Below are positions 40,561 to 52,680 of a DNA stretch of 64,000 bases, in pieces. Source of the DNA: Diphasiastrum complanatum (taxonomy: Eukaryota > Streptophyta > Lycopodiopsida > Lycopodiales > Lycopodiaceae); contig MU832253.1 of the NCBI GenBank assembly GCA_029204225.1, forward strand, positions 1 to 64,000, in the 5' to 3' direction. Made by a program: the position numbers and the translations under genes. The notes under the pieces were generated by a model. It did not search any database, had not been told where the DNA came from, and was given only the letters and a program-made list of their open reading frames with translations. The stretch's first letter is position 1. Each line of letters begins with the position of its first letter.

Positions 40561-42510
40561 CCCACACATATTTTTTATTAATCAATGAATCATGCCTGAC
40601 AGCTTGTCAAAAGAACTGAGATTCTGCATTTCTTTGATCTATTTTATGCACCAGTTTTGAGCAATTTCCATGCTTCTTTCTACACAATTCTCCTTTGAAC
40701 AGCTCAAGTGGATACAGATTTGAGATTTTATGTGCTTGTGTTTTCTTCTGAGGGGAGTCAGAGTTTGGATAACCACTTATTGATAATACAAGCTTCCCCA
40801 GCCTTGTGAATTCGGTTTACCCCACATACACGAGAGGGTCTGTTAGAGATATGCTTCAGGTTTTTTGTTTGCTTTATGAAGGAAGCATGAGAAGGCTGTA
40901 CTAGTGGAGCTACTAAGCTTCTTCACTGTCAGATGAGGGTGGGGTTCTGCCTGCACCATCTGTTGCGGTGGAGAATATGCTCCTCCCCTCTATACAGTGT
41001 GCACCAGCAGTATCTTACCCTATTTTGTTCATTGTGTTAAAAATATACTCCAAACTTCTCTGAGTTCAGATCAAGATTGAGGTGGTACTAGTGTTCCATA
41101 CCAATATCCCTAGTGTATCACTTGATGCAATAATAGTTACACTATCTAGGTATCTCTTGGATTAGTTTGAAGTACTTTAGACAAATCATGTAACAAAATG
41201 TACATGTAGTATGACTAGAGAGTGATCATGCCTGGTGAATCCACATCACACTGATCGTTTTGCCAATGAACTTCACTATGGAGTAATCAATTACTTAAGT
41301 TAATTGCCAATGATTTAGAAATTTCAAATGTCTAGTTGAAGAATTCAATTATACTAGTATGACACCACATTTAGATCCTTACCCAAATCATTCATAAGTT
41401 AATCCATAAATCTTTTATACAAAGATTTGTAACTTTGCAAGTATCTGTCAAAACAATACTTGATCATATGTTCATATTCACCGACTAGGTTAAGTGCACC
41501 AGATAACCTTAGTAACTAGGATTACACAGTAGATTCATACAAGATTAATTGTGCACATATGAGAATAATCTCACTATGACCCAGTACATATTATGATCAA
41601 ACTTGCTTCTATTCCAATCAAATTGAAATTAGTAACCTTTGATCTTTTATTATACTAATAGATAATGATTCAAATATCAAACCTGTTCTAGATCCAGATT
41701 GTCAACACAATCCTTAGAGAATTTCTCTTATTCGAATAATTCCAATTAGGCATCTTACTCTGAATCTATCCGAAATCACTTCCAGAAAAAATCTCATTTC
41801 TATATCACAGTTGGTTTTTTTCCGAAAACTATGCAATCCACAGACTCCCAAATAGAATTTTATCCCACCACTTCACCCCTCCTTTGAAAGAAATTATAAA
41901 TTTCAATAAAAGTTAACTAGAAAGATGATATATTAAAATATCTAAATCCAAGAAAAGTCAGTAATAAGTGCTTCCACTAAAGGATTCACTCTATTACAAA
42001 CAGAACTTCTCCTTCAAATATTTCCAATCTGAGTGATAGAAACTATTATTCCATCGAAATCCATTTATGCAATAGAGATATTCTAGGTTTAAGAAATTGA
42101 AACATTTTAACCTTAGAATTTATCTGAATTCCATGTCTATTTACACGAGTAGTAATTTATATGACATAACAGTCTTTCAGAAGAATAATTTCATGCTAAA
42201 AAGAATTCATATAAACTAGTTTGATGTCTTATATTCAAAAAATTATTAAGAAGTAAAGGATTAAATTAAGAAAGCGAGAAATAGAGGGCCTTTGATTTTG
42301 TAAATAATGAGATACCACTTTGGGATCTACATTAGACCTCAAAATTTCTCAAAATACCCCACATTTGATTAAACAGTTTTATTTTTTTCATATCGCGACA
42401 GGTACTAAAACATGCCATTGATCATCAGATCTTTACAGTCCTAGAATTTTCTTTCCAAAATTACCCACACCATTCCTCCCAGAAAACCCTTAACCGCCTT
42501 ATCTGATATT
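40561..42510. other. Intergenic, nothing recognised
   Basis: AT-rich sequence with no domain, repeat or RNA gene identified on either strand. Confidence 0.5.
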
Positions 42511-42511
42511 C

Positions 42512-44770
42512 TAGAGATCCATTGATCATCTAGTTGTCCTACAATCACTACAGGAAATTATCTCTGGTACCCAAGCCCCACCAAGCCATAAGCAAAACAA
42601 ACAAGCTATTAAGCCTTATATTGACGTTACAAATAATTTGCATTGGACCAATGATGGCTACCTCCTCCTAGAAGCCATTATTGAGCCTGCCATACACGCC
42701 GCTGTTCAGATCCTTAACAATTTCCTGATGGTTGGCAACCTCAGAAAAGATTGCATGACTTCTCAAATATTGCATAGGATAGTTGAGCACAGAGTCAAGA
42801 CTTCCCACCTTGAAAATAAAATCCATGGGTTTCGCCTGGATTATGTGCTTTCTATTTATGAAGAAGCACCGGCCGAATCATCTCAACAGGCCTCCAGCTC
42901 ATATAGTCGACGTCATCCACACAACGAGATTGTCATTCCTTACTCGCCTTCCACGTCACGACGTCGTACTAGGCAGACATCGTCAACTATGCTTCCACCC
43001 CCTGCTGCTATTCGCATTGAACTACCTATTCCCCCCGCCTTTGATGCTTCCTTCACCTCTGCTTCCTTCACCTCTACTTCCTCTCACAGACAGTCTGTGA
43101 CCATTGGGGCTACCATTCCCATCACAGCTACCCAGGCCGCCTCACCCCTACACACAGAAGCTGTTTCTCCAAACACTCAGTATTTCATGGATATGTTCGA
43201 TGATTTCGACCCCCTTGGGGCCTCTGAATTTTTGAAATGTCCAGAGCCCTGCGCCCTTTGAACTCCAATCCCCTAGAAGAGAATTTGAACAATTCCATGA
43301 TACTACTACTGACGTTGAAGAATCATTTCAGATACCCCAACAACCTCAAGTTGAAGCCGCACCAGCCACTTTTCAAGTCGAGCAAGCTGTCAAATCACCA
43401 AAGTAGTTTGACGCCACAATGTCTGAGGGCTATGAAGAGGAAGACCTCTTTGAAGAAGAAGAATTACAGGCACCTGTTCCACGCCAACCAAGGTCCTTCT
43501 ATTGCTACCACCTCCACAACAGTAGATTCTGGTGATGCTTTTGGTTTGGTCTCAAGCCTTGCACAAGTGATCCAATCTATGAGGGATAAGAAAAAAGAAA
43601 TGGAGCAATGAATCTCAGATATGGGATCGAAAATTACTCTTATCAGCTAGAAAGTTATTCAGCTGGACAAAGAGTTGAAGATCGCCAAGCAACATGAAAC
43701 CAAATCCAAAGCTGAGAAGAAGATGGCACAACACATTAGAGGAGTTCTAAATCCAAAAAAGACCCTTTGTAAAGATTCTTTTTATATTTTTCTTCAATTT
43801 TTCTTACACATGGACCAATCAAAACACTCAAATTTAAAATCTATGTAACGTAACTTTTTGAGTCCACATTTTGATTCCACACTAAAAATGGCATAACTTT
43901 TTAGTGGTAAGTCCAAATTTAGCGGAGTTTGGTGCATTGGAAAGTGCTCGACAAGGCTTTCCAATGATATGTTAGATGATATACTTTTGATCTACGACTA
44001 AAAAGTTATGGCAAGTCAAAAGTATATGTGTTATAATATTTTAATAATATAAACTACATCTTGCACGAATTCTTAAAGGGTCTTTTTGGAGCTCAAAACT
44101 CCTCTAATGATTAGCTGATCGCATAGAAGAGTATGTCAGCTCACTGCAGCATGTGCTCACAACCGCTCAAGATCAGGTGGACAAGGCCGTGCAGGATGCA
44201 AAAGCAACAAGTGCAGCTGCTCCAAGGTCAACTGCAGATGGCAGAACAAGATCGCACACGTCTCCAAGGTGAATTGGATGTGACCACCCTTGAGCGTGAT
44301 GCATATCTCCAGACGCAAATACCTGATCATCAGATAACTCCCACAGAGATCGCGTATTTGTTCAAGAAAGTTGAAACCTACAAAGTGACGCTTCAAGGAT
44401 TCCAGGGCCGCTTCGACAAATTCAAAGGTGCAGCTTCAACTGAGTTGGCAAAGGCTAAAGCAACCATCACTGCATATGAAAAAGCAGCCGCTCAGGTGTT
44501 GGAAGCTGGACCTCAAATTTCAATTCTGGTCATGCCGCAATTCTCCCCTCCGCACCAAGCTGATGCACCAATGGATACAAAATTGAATTCGGGCATGGAC
44601 CAGGGTGGAGCTCCTAAAGTTGAGGAACAACAGCCAGTTCCACAGGTAGTGCAATAGGGTCCATCTTCATCAAGGACCACACCATTATTTAGAAGACCAA
44701 TCAGTGTCGAGGACCAGATCCAGAGTTTTTTAGCGCGCCATCCTCATGAGTCCTCACGTGGTACTAACCC
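42512..44770 (+). pseudogene. Unassigned coiled-coil-rich coding region
   Basis: An open frame without ATG runs from about 42512 (SIDHLVVLQSLQEIISG, then YIDVTNNLHWTNDGYLLLEA) to a TGA at 43259-43261 after a Ser/Thr/Pro-rich linker. A second frame gives GLVSSLAQVIQSMRDKKKEME to 43611; a third gives the helix LDKELKIAKQHETKSKAEKK near 43660-43720. After the foldback insertion it resumes (ADRIEEYVSSLQHVLTTAQD, then QLQMAEQDRTRLQGELDVTT) to a TAG at 44655, and coding-like text continues to 44770 (RRPISVEDQIQSFLARHP). Heptad-like spacing suggests coiled coil. It is repetitive, since part recurs at 12.93 kb. Family not recognised; it may be an extra or antisense ORF of a large retrotransposon, or a decayed host gene. 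Confidence 0.5.
43735..44112. mobile_element. Foldback/MITE insertion
   Basis: About 375 bp with long terminal inverted repeats: left CATTAGAGGAGTTCTAAATC then CAAAAAAGACCCTTTG; right (reverse) CATTAGAGGAGTTTTGAGCT then CCAAAAAGACCCTTT. Inner inverted repeats (GGCATAACTTTTTAGT / ACTAAAAAGTTATGGC) lengthen the hairpin. It interrupts the coiled-coil coding region. I could not define a target duplication (a TA is possible), so superfamily is open. Confidence 0.75.
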
Positions 44771-44857
44771 TAAATGTATATCTAACACTATTCATGCCAC
44801 GACAATATGCCTAATGCCATCCAACAAACATGCTGCAAACTGAAAAATTGGCATAGC

Positions 44858-44875
44858 TCCTCGGCAACGGTTCCA
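44858..44875 (-). other. Primer binding site of tRNA-Asp type
   Basis: Minus TGGAACCGTTGCCGAGGA differs at few positions from the PBS TGGCGCCGTTGCCGGGGA known from Athila/Tat-lineage Gypsy elements, and lies four bases beyond the CTACA end of the LTR. Confidence 0.7.
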
Positions 44876-44879
44876 AAAT

Positions 44880-45829
44880 TGTAGTGAGTTTCTTTCCTTG
44901 CCTAACCTCAATCCAAGATCTAATCAATCTAGCATCAAAGAGATGAAGTTAGTTGTCACGCATAGATTCGTTCCCATGAGAGCGATAGTATAGTTCAGCT
45001 TTCAACATGTATGGAAGATTCACATCTAACTCTAACATCCATTAACCCTAAGCATTAACACTACATCCACTAACACTAGATCCACAACAAGATAGCTTAC
45101 TCTTTTTCTCTCTCCCTTTCTCTCTCATAGAAAGTATAATAACATGCAAATCCAATAACAATCAAATCCAACAATTAGCAAAATACAAATAAAGAATGAG
45201 AGATGGAGGAAAAGTGATAGAGAGCAAGGACATTCATAAATCCATTTCAAGAGAACCAATTTGCTTTATTGAAATGAAGAAATGAAACATGCATAGGAAC
45301 TCGAGTTGGTCCCTTTTTATAGTAGAGAGGAGAACCCTGGCCTCTGAATCCTATTAGTCCATTTCTGCCTCCCTAATTATTCAAATTTAAAAAAGAGTGG
45401 GAACCATCCAAATTGGAAAGAAACCCAACTTTATTCACTTACTTGACATTTAGGCCCTGTGACATTAAAAGTCCCACAAAAAGGCCTAAAGTCCTTTTAT
45501 TGACTTTCTAATTAATCAAATCACTATGTGATCATCAGGTTGGACTTACACACGCAGGGTGCCAAATCCCTCTCACTTGTTAACTAGGGTTAGGGTTGCC
45601 TTGGGATCCGCAAACCCTCCAACACATATATACAGTTTTTCTAATCCATGTGAAAAGTTAAAAGCATAAATCAAATAGCAAAAGACAAAATGATAATTGC
45701 TAATATTAGTAGTAAAACAAGTTCTAATCTAGTAGTAGTGTGCCCACTTACATGCATGAGAAATAAAAAATGACCTACTACAAATAGTAATGGTCCCTAT
45801 AATAGCACGTAGGCATGGCCAATCTAACA
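44880..45829 (-). repeat. LTR, minus orientation
   Basis: About 950 bp from TGTTAGATTGGCCATG (45829) to CTACA (44880), with a TATA-like GTATATATGT near 45630 on the minus strand and GAGGGTTTGCGGATCCCAAG just after it. The PBS at its left end makes it a 5' LTR of an element that should extend leftward, where only the plus-strand coiled-coil region is found. It abuts a Copia RNase H fragment on its right. Confidence 0.65.
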
Positions 45830-46356
45830 CTAAGGGGTTTCGTTGTGAAGTCCTTTGGTAAAGATATCCGCAACTTGCTCTTCTAAAGGCCGATAAATAA
45901 GCTTCACTTTACCACTTTGAATCTTCTCTTTGATGAAGTGTTGTTGTACTTCAATGTGCTTTGTCCTATTGTGAAAAATTGGATTTTTCACCAAATTAAG
46001 ACAACTTTGATTGTCGCATTGAAGTATCGTAGGTGTATCTTGTACCATATGTAGATCATGTAAAATCCTTTGTAACCATATTGTATCACTTTCACATCAT
46101 AAGCAATATCTGGTCTCGTAGTAGTTAGATAGATTAAGCTTCCAACAAGCTTTATATATAATGTCTCATCTACATCTTGATCCTCCTCAGCTTTAGTAAG
46201 CTTACGTCCACTATCATATGGTGTAGAAATAGGTTTGCACTCTGATATATTAAACTTTTCAAGAAATTCATGAGCATACTTAGATTGAGAAATAAAAAGT
46301 AGGAGGTGAATAGATATCGCATATACTTGATCCCTCCTTCCTCTTTCCTTTATCAA
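45830..46356 (-). pseudogene. Copia RT end joined to RNase H
   Basis: Minus reading: YAHEFLEKFNISECKPIST and LVGSLIYLTTTRPDIAYDV (RT C-terminal motifs), then a jump near 46085 straight to ILQCDNQSCLNLVKNPIF, NRTKHIEVQQHFIKEKI and EQVADIFTKGL (RNase H C-terminus). The first RNase H residues are deleted. Its end at 45830 touches the LTR with only a dozen bases between. Confidence 0.85.
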
Positions 46357-46414
46357 CCACGGTCACTCTAGGTACTTGGATTGGTGTAGGTGACACATGT
46401 ATTGATTCAGGCTC

Positions 46415-47235
46415 CTATAATGACTCGTCACACAAGATAGGAATTTTTCCATCTTGCTTAACTACTCTTTTCTTTCTGCGGCCAAAAATCAAATGACCAC
46501 TGGGAATATCAACCAAACAGTCGGTCTTCTTAAGCCACGGTCGACCTAACAACAAAGCATATGCCTCCCTATTGGCCTGCATACGCACAACATAGAAGTC
46601 TACTTTGGCAACCTTCCCAGCCACACTCACAAACAACCCACTCAGTATACCTTCAACTTTTAACCTCGAGTTGTCAACTAGTTTCAAGGTTAAATCCAGA
46701 TTCAATCTCTTAGACAAGTTAGCATTCATAACATTTACTGTAGCTCCAGCATCAACTACGATGTCAACAATCAATAGCATCGACTTTGGGGCAGCTCCTT
46801 TCTACTCCATTGCTTGATACTTGATCTAGCTCGATCATAATAGGCTTATGCCCATCAAGCCATCAGATTCTTAACACCGCCCTAAGCTCTCGCTTTACTG
46901 CTGGGATTTTTGCAGCTGGAATAAGTTGATATCTACTTTGGTCTTATGCAAATGGTCCACTAACTTGAATGGTTCATAAGACTCTAATGGCGCTCTCCTT
47001 CTTCAGCTCCTTTTTTCAGACCTAATCAGGACATCAAGACGCTTCTTAGTGGTCTTTGCCAGATCTTCAATAATGTCTTTACAACTTGGTTCTTTATCAC
47101 GGGCTCATCAGCTACAACTGGTAATCTATCATTAGGAACATGCTTTCCTTTATTCAGAGCAGCTGCCTTTTGTGCTCTAGTCATCACTAAACAATCAGGT
47201 TGTGTCTCTTTAGGTACAACATCAATCAGCAAGCA
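46415..47235 (-). pseudogene. Gypsy protease region (TRAQK family)
   Basis: Minus reading from about 47195: LVMTRAQKAAALNKGKHV, a TRAQK start like that at 9893. Retropepsin at 46780-46500: IVVDAGATVNVMNANLSK (DAGA at the DSGA position), then EAYALLLGRPWLKKTDCLVD, matching the GRPWL strand of the copy at 10.7 kb. It ends at about 46415; no RT follows. Confidence 0.8.
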
Positions 47236-48540
47236 CATAGGTCTTCCCTCATCAGAGTCATCATGTTGGAGAATTCGAACTGGTTCAACAGAGTCTTTCG
47301 AGAGTCCACAACAACTCTATGGTTTTCAAGGCCAAGTTGATCTGCTTGTTCATTTGAAGCTTTAACTTTCATGTAACAATGGTCATTAGTATGGCATCTC
47401 CTCCCACACATAGTACACTTGAGATTAGGGCAATCTCTTAATAGATACTCACCCTTACAAATTCGGCAAGATAACTCTTTTGGTCGATCAGGTCGCTCTC
47501 ACTGACAAATTCTATTGCCTCTTGTGGAAATTGACATCAAGGGCTAGGGATTTTATACTTTCGAACATTACATCCATGTATTCATTAACATATCATAAGG
47601 ATTTGACGAAGATGATTCATATCCTCCCATCGCATTTTGGTTAGGTACTACAACAATAGCTTTACCTACACTTGCATTTTGAACTTCGATTTTTTGACTG
47701 CTAATGGTCGCTAATACAACTTTGCATTTCTAACAAAAGGAGAATGTGATGCAGTTTCTTGAGTTGCAGTAGCATAGGTATAGCCTGAGCGTAACCATTC
47801 GTCCTTCCAAGACCTGGTTGTTGTCCACCCCATGAATAGGACTTGGAGGCATTGGCTAATGCCACCACCTCTTGGGTTAATATCATAGAATTTTTATTTC
47901 TAACGGCCTAGTGGCTGCTTCCTCAATAGTTTTTGGAGCTGATTTCCTCACATCTATTTGGATAGCATACTTCAATCCTTTTAAGTAGAGCGATAGAATC
48001 TAGTCCTTAGGAGGGGTATTGGTCCCAAATTGTCTCACCAATTCTTTAGTCCTCCAATTGTAATGAGATATTGTCTCTCACTCTTCCTGTCTACAATCTG
48101 TAAGAGCATAGATCAGATGGTCTCTAGACTTTGGTACTTGGAATTCTCCAAGGAATTTGGTAATGAAGGTACCCATACTCGTTATGGAGTATGCTTCCAA
48201 ATGGTAATACCAATCATTGGCTCCCCGGAACAATGTCCCACTGAACAACAAAATTTGGTGACCTTCATCTTTTATCCTGTTGATCCAATAGGACCGGTAA
48301 AAGTCGTTTATATGTTCTCAGGATCTTCCTGAGAGGTGGCCCAATACAAAGGCATAGCTTGGATCAATGATTTAAGTTTGGTCACAACCGATCCAATGAG
48401 TATTGCCTGAGTGCCTCTTACAACTTGGTCCGCCATTTGGCTTAAATTCAAATTCACTTTACTATTTTCAAGATAAACCTCCTTGGAATCAAGGTCAATG
48501 ACTATAGCCCTGGTTGATAGCTCGGGAACTTCTTCCAAAG
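47236..48540 (-). pseudogene. Gypsy gag with two zinc knuckles
   Basis: Minus strand. Gag N-terminal piece 48538-48308 (MEEVPELSTRAIVIDLDS). Highly frameshifted helical gag core from 48300 to 47700. Paired knuckle-like motifs near 47380-47470 (CRICKGEYLLRDC, then CTMCGRRCHTNDHC). The frame continues to 47226. Probably the gag of the same element as the protease to its left. Confidence 0.7.
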
Positions 48541-48548
48541 GTGTCTCA

Positions 48549-48640
48549 ACCCCGGTATTTTAAGGGTATCTAGATGTACTACTTATGTCTGCCAACCCCG
48601 GTATTTTTAGGGTATCTATATGTACTACTTATGTCCGCCA
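48549..48640. repeat. 46-bp tandem duplication
   Basis: ACCCCGGTATTTT(A/T)AGGG ... ACTACTTATGTC(T/C)GCCA occurs at 48549 and 48595. Confidence 0.85.
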
Positions 48641-48698
48641 ACCCTAGTTCCAGAGGAAGGGATGTAGAAGAGTGCTAATTTCTCAAAGATAGTACGTA

Positions 48699-48925
48699 TC
48701 ACAAAGCTATCTGAAAACAACTCAAGCACACCAAAGTAGTCTCCGAAATATCCACTTTATTGATGTCTCTTCAAAGTACATGGCAAACTATCCACATAAG
48801 AGCACTTTTTCTAAGTCTCCTCCAAGCCACTTGCTGCATAGATTATGATGAGGAATGCCTCTCTCTAGGCTCACTTAGACACAATCCTCAAGCACTCACT
48901 TAGCCTTGACCCTCTCCTAACGTCT
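48699..48925 (-). repeat. Truncated 3' LTR of a minus Gypsy element
   Basis: Closely matches 55750-55975 (AGCTATCTGAA(T/A)ACAACTC, CCAAAGTAGTCTC, CTTTATTGAT, CATAAGAGCACT). It stops at about 48925 and runs directly into RT coding sequence, so a deletion removed the U3 end together with the RNase H-integrase part of the element. Confidence 0.8.
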
Positions 48926-49640
48926 GAGTACATCATTCATTAGCATCATGAATGTAGTTGGGGCATTAGTCAAACCAAAGGGCATCACAAGATACTCATA
49001 ATGACCAAACCAAGTACGGAACGCAGTTTTATGAACATCTTCTTCACAAACTCTAACCTGATGATACCCACTCTTTAAGTCTATCTTACTAAATATAGTG
49101 TCACCATGAAGATCATCAAGCAAATCATCAATATGTGGCATAGGATATCGATGCTTAATAGTATTCTTGTTAAGGCCTCGATAATCCACACACATACGCC
49201 AAGATCCATCCTTCTTTTTTACTAGAATGATTGGTGAGGCAAAAGGTGAGAAGCTAGGCCTAGTCTGCCCATGTGCAAGATAGTCCTCTAGCATCTTCCT
49301 CACCTCCTCTTTCTCTCTCAAACTCATTCTTTATGGTGGTCTATTTATACGACAAGATCTGGGAATAAGCTCAATCTTATGTTCAACATTTCCATCAGGC
49401 AAATGGCAAATCATCAGTAAACACATCTGCAAACTCACTCCTAATTTCACAGTCTAGGTTAGCTGAAGTATTGTCTTGCAACTGCCACATGCTACTCTCA
49501 CTAGTACTAGTAGTCATATCCATTAGAAAACAAACATACATACCTTCACAACTTACCTTACACAGCTGCGTAGTTGAGACCAATGGTCTTGGAGGCACAT
49601 CCCACTCACCACGGATGGAATGAAGTTTACCACCATGTTG
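48926..49640 (-). pseudogene. Gypsy RT N-terminal half
   Basis: Minus reading from 49640: the protease/pre-RT linker (PPRPLVSTTQLCKVSCEGM, IRSEFADVFTDDLP), then an open RT segment at 49327-48917: [38 protein letters not shown] and [18 protein letters not shown]. It ends before YLDD. The wording is that of the chromovirus copy at 35.3-35.6 kb (PPRPLVSATQL), so both belong to one family. It is interrupted at about 49640 by the Copia LTR. Confidence 0.88.
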
Positions 49641-50660
49641 AAACAGTTAAAATAACAATGATCAACTTATATAGTGCTTTCTAATTTTGACGGTAGAGGG
49701 CGACCTCAATCCAATTCAGAACTGCTGAAAAATATGAGACAAGGGCTGAGGAAATTTCAAGAAAGGTGTATTTCTTGAAAGATAGGGTCTGAAGGAGTAC
49801 TAACTCGGATCTTTCTCATTTCATAACCTTTTTCACAACTGTGAAAGCTTGCTATTGGGTGCCCTAGTGAGAAGAATAATCTGTCAACAGGTCGTGGGCA
49901 GTCGTGCAGAGGTATGGAAGCTTGGTCACATCCTGGAGAGCAGCAAAGAGGGTTTAAAGCCCTTCCACCATAGCTGAAATCAGGAAGAGGAGTCGTGGAG
50001 GCTCAGCTAGTACGTGGAGGAAGGTAGCATCTCCGAGTGTCTAGTGGCTGCAGGAGTGCTGGTTGGTGCACAAAGAGAAGAGTAGGTCATTGGATTTGAA
50101 GCCATGGTGATCAATGGCTGAAATCGATTGATCGAGGAGTGATCTAGGCTGTCAGATATCAAGTGGCCATTGGATGGCAAGTGAGGGACCCATGAAAGGG
50201 AGAAAGGGGCCTGGAGTGTAAATCACACTTCAACTTCTTTAAAAAATTTCAATTTGAAATAGGAGTTGGGTCCTGACTTTTGTGAAGAGTGAAGCCTTTT
50301 CAAGGTGAAAAGATAGTTCAAAAATTAAAATTGCCTCTATGTCTACCTCCTTTAGCCTATTTTGGCCAAATGAAGGGCTATAGCCTCCAAGCAAAGGGCA
50401 CTCTAACTGTACTTGCAAATACGGTACGTCAAAACAGAGTGATTGCCATGGAGAAAGTGTTCGGAGTGCGCCAAAAGTGATTTCACCATTCCATTGGGCA
50501 TGTAGTCGGAAGTTGGTGACAAGGAGCATTTCGGAAGGCGACGCCGATTTGGCTTTCAAATTTGGCTGAAAAGCGGCAGGTGTGGTAAGCAAAAAATTGA
50601 AGGTCATTATTTTTAATTTCTGACATCACTGTTGGTCTTGGCATACACTTTATAGCCTAC
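49636..50660 (+). repeat. Probable 5' LTR and leader of a plus-strand Copia
   Basis: Starts TGTTGAAACAGTTAAAATAAC at the point where the Gypsy linker breaks off. The length fits an LTR and the first gag ATG lies just downstream at 50680. The right edge and PBS were not identified. Confidence 0.5.
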
Positions 50661-50679
50661 AAGTGCAGTTTCAAGCAGT

Positions 50680-51600
50680 TTGGAAATGGCAAACATCAAT
50701 GAGGCAATTTTGGGCGATGCAAGCAAACTTGATGGGGCTTCTAACTACAACATCTGGAAATTCAAAATGAAGAGCATTTTGATGGAGACATTGTTATGGG
50801 ACATTGATGCGGGCATTGAAGTACGGCCTAATACTACTCCAGGTGATATGAGGGCCTTTGACAAGAAGGCACAGAGAGCATTGTCCTTGATCAATCTTTC
50901 AGTGAAAGACCATGTGATCACTCACATAAGTGATGCCACGACGGCTAGGGGAGCTTGGGAAGCTCTTAGAGTACAATTTCAAACTTGTAATCCAGCTCAA
51001 GCCATGTTCTTGAAGCCGAGATTGAACACAATCAGGTCGGAAGAAGGCGAATCGGTGGGATCCTTCTTCACTAGGATAAAGGAGCTGAGAAATCAACTTG
51101 TGGCAATTGGAGAACCAATCAGGGATGTTGAATTGGTACATACCACTATGAGCGGTGTTTCGGAAGGCCTACAAATGTTTGTGAGCGGCATTGCTTTGAG
51201 GGAGAGATTGTCTACTTTTGAAGACTTGCACAGGATCATGTTGAAGGAGGAGCAACGTTGAGAGGTGGTAAAGTCAAGGCAAACCCCACAGGATGATCAA
51301 GCATTGCTCACTAAAAGCAAGCAAAAAGAGTGGAAAAGAATTTCAAAGAAGTCCAAGGATGATGAGGACGAGGGAGAGTCATCATCGAAGGCGAAAAGAA
51401 AGAAGAAGGGCAAATGTTACTGTTGCCACAAACCAGGTCATTGGGCACATGAATGTTACAAGAAGAAAGCGGACATAAAGGCGGGAAAAGTGAAGCAACA
51501 AGGCAACATTGCCGAAGATGATGGGGAAGATGACGAGACAAGTGTCTTCTCATCGGCATTGGCATCCCAAGTTGATGATGGTGCCAGATGGTTCATAGAT
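50680..51600 (+). pseudogene. Copia gag with zinc knuckle
   Basis: MEMANINEAILGDASKLDGA, then NIWKFKMKSILMETLLW and LRVQFQTCNPAQAMFLK are UBN2-type Gag. A TGA at 51259-51261 (KEEQR-stop-EVVKS) cuts Gag before the basic region and the intact knuckle CYCCHKPGHWAHEC near 51415-51456. Without readthrough, Pol would not be made in the usual fused form. Confidence 0.9.
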
Positions 51601-52680
51601 TCAGGCACCACAAGGCATATGACCAGGAAATGCGATTGGTTTGAGAAATTCTCGCCAATCCATGATGGGGACAAGGTCACGCAAGCCAATGGGGAAGAAT
51701 GCCAAATACAGGGTGTCAGCAATGTACCTGTGCAGTTTTCTGATGGTAAGATCAAGAATATTCCTAATGTGCTTCATGTTACTGGACTCAAAAAGAATTT
51801 GCTTTCTGTTGGTGTGATGGCAAATCAACATCTCAAGGTTGAGTTTGTCAAGGATGGATGCCTAATGAAGGATATGGATCACAACTATAAGGTGATAGCG
51901 AAAGGTTATCGGGATAGTAACTATGGCCTTTCTAAGTTGGATAATGCAAAAGCATGTGAATATGGTTTGGCTACCTCAACAGCATCACAATCTGAGTTGT
52001 GGCACAGAAGACTTGGTCACTTAAACTATGGGAGCTTAAGATTGATGGCAAAGCTAAAGATGGTAACAAGATTACTAGCACTACAGGATGATCATCATGC
52101 CATATGTGAAGGATGTGTTATGGGAAAGCATCATAGGGAAACATTCAAGAAAGGTGGAGCTACAAAAGCTAAGAAACTGTTGGAACTTATTCACAGCGAC
52201 CTGTGCAGCCCAATGAAGACTTTGTCAATGGGGAAAGAATATTATTTTATGACTTTCATAGATGATTACTCTAGCAGGACATGGATTTATTTCTTGAAGA
52301 AGAAATCTGACACTTTTGCTCACTGAAAGGATTTAAGGCTTTAGTAGAGAACCAACTGGATGCACGCATCAAGGTGCTAAGATCAGATAGAGGGGGCGAA
52401 TACAAATCTAATGATTTTAGGACTTTTGCAAGGAACATGGCATCAAAAGACAATTCACACAATCACACATGTCGCACAGCAATGGTGTACCTGAAAGGAA
52501 AAACAATACTATTATGGAGAGTGCATGCTCCATGATGAAACAAATGGGCTTAACCAATTCTCTTTGGTTGGAAGCATGCAGTGCGGCAATGTTCTCGCAA
52601 AACAAGAGTCCTACAATTGCGGTTCCAAACGTGACTCCCGAAGAGGCATTTACAGGAATAAAGACAAAAAAATGACAAGT
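51585..52680 (+). pseudogene. Copia protease and integrase
   Basis: Protease active site in WFIDSGTTRHMTRKCDW near 51590. The GAG-pre-integrase HHCC region has LWHRRLGHLNYGSLRLM and CEGCVMGKHHRETF; the core begins YYFMTFIDDYSSRTWIYFL (Asp 1). A stop at 52324-52326 is followed by frameshifted core (RSDRGGEYKS-type text near 52385, NGVPERKNNTIMES near 52480 with Glu). Confidence 0.88.

Noticed and set aside
45585-45600. Telomere-like TAGGGTTAGGGTT
   Set aside because: Only two imperfect units inside an LTR.
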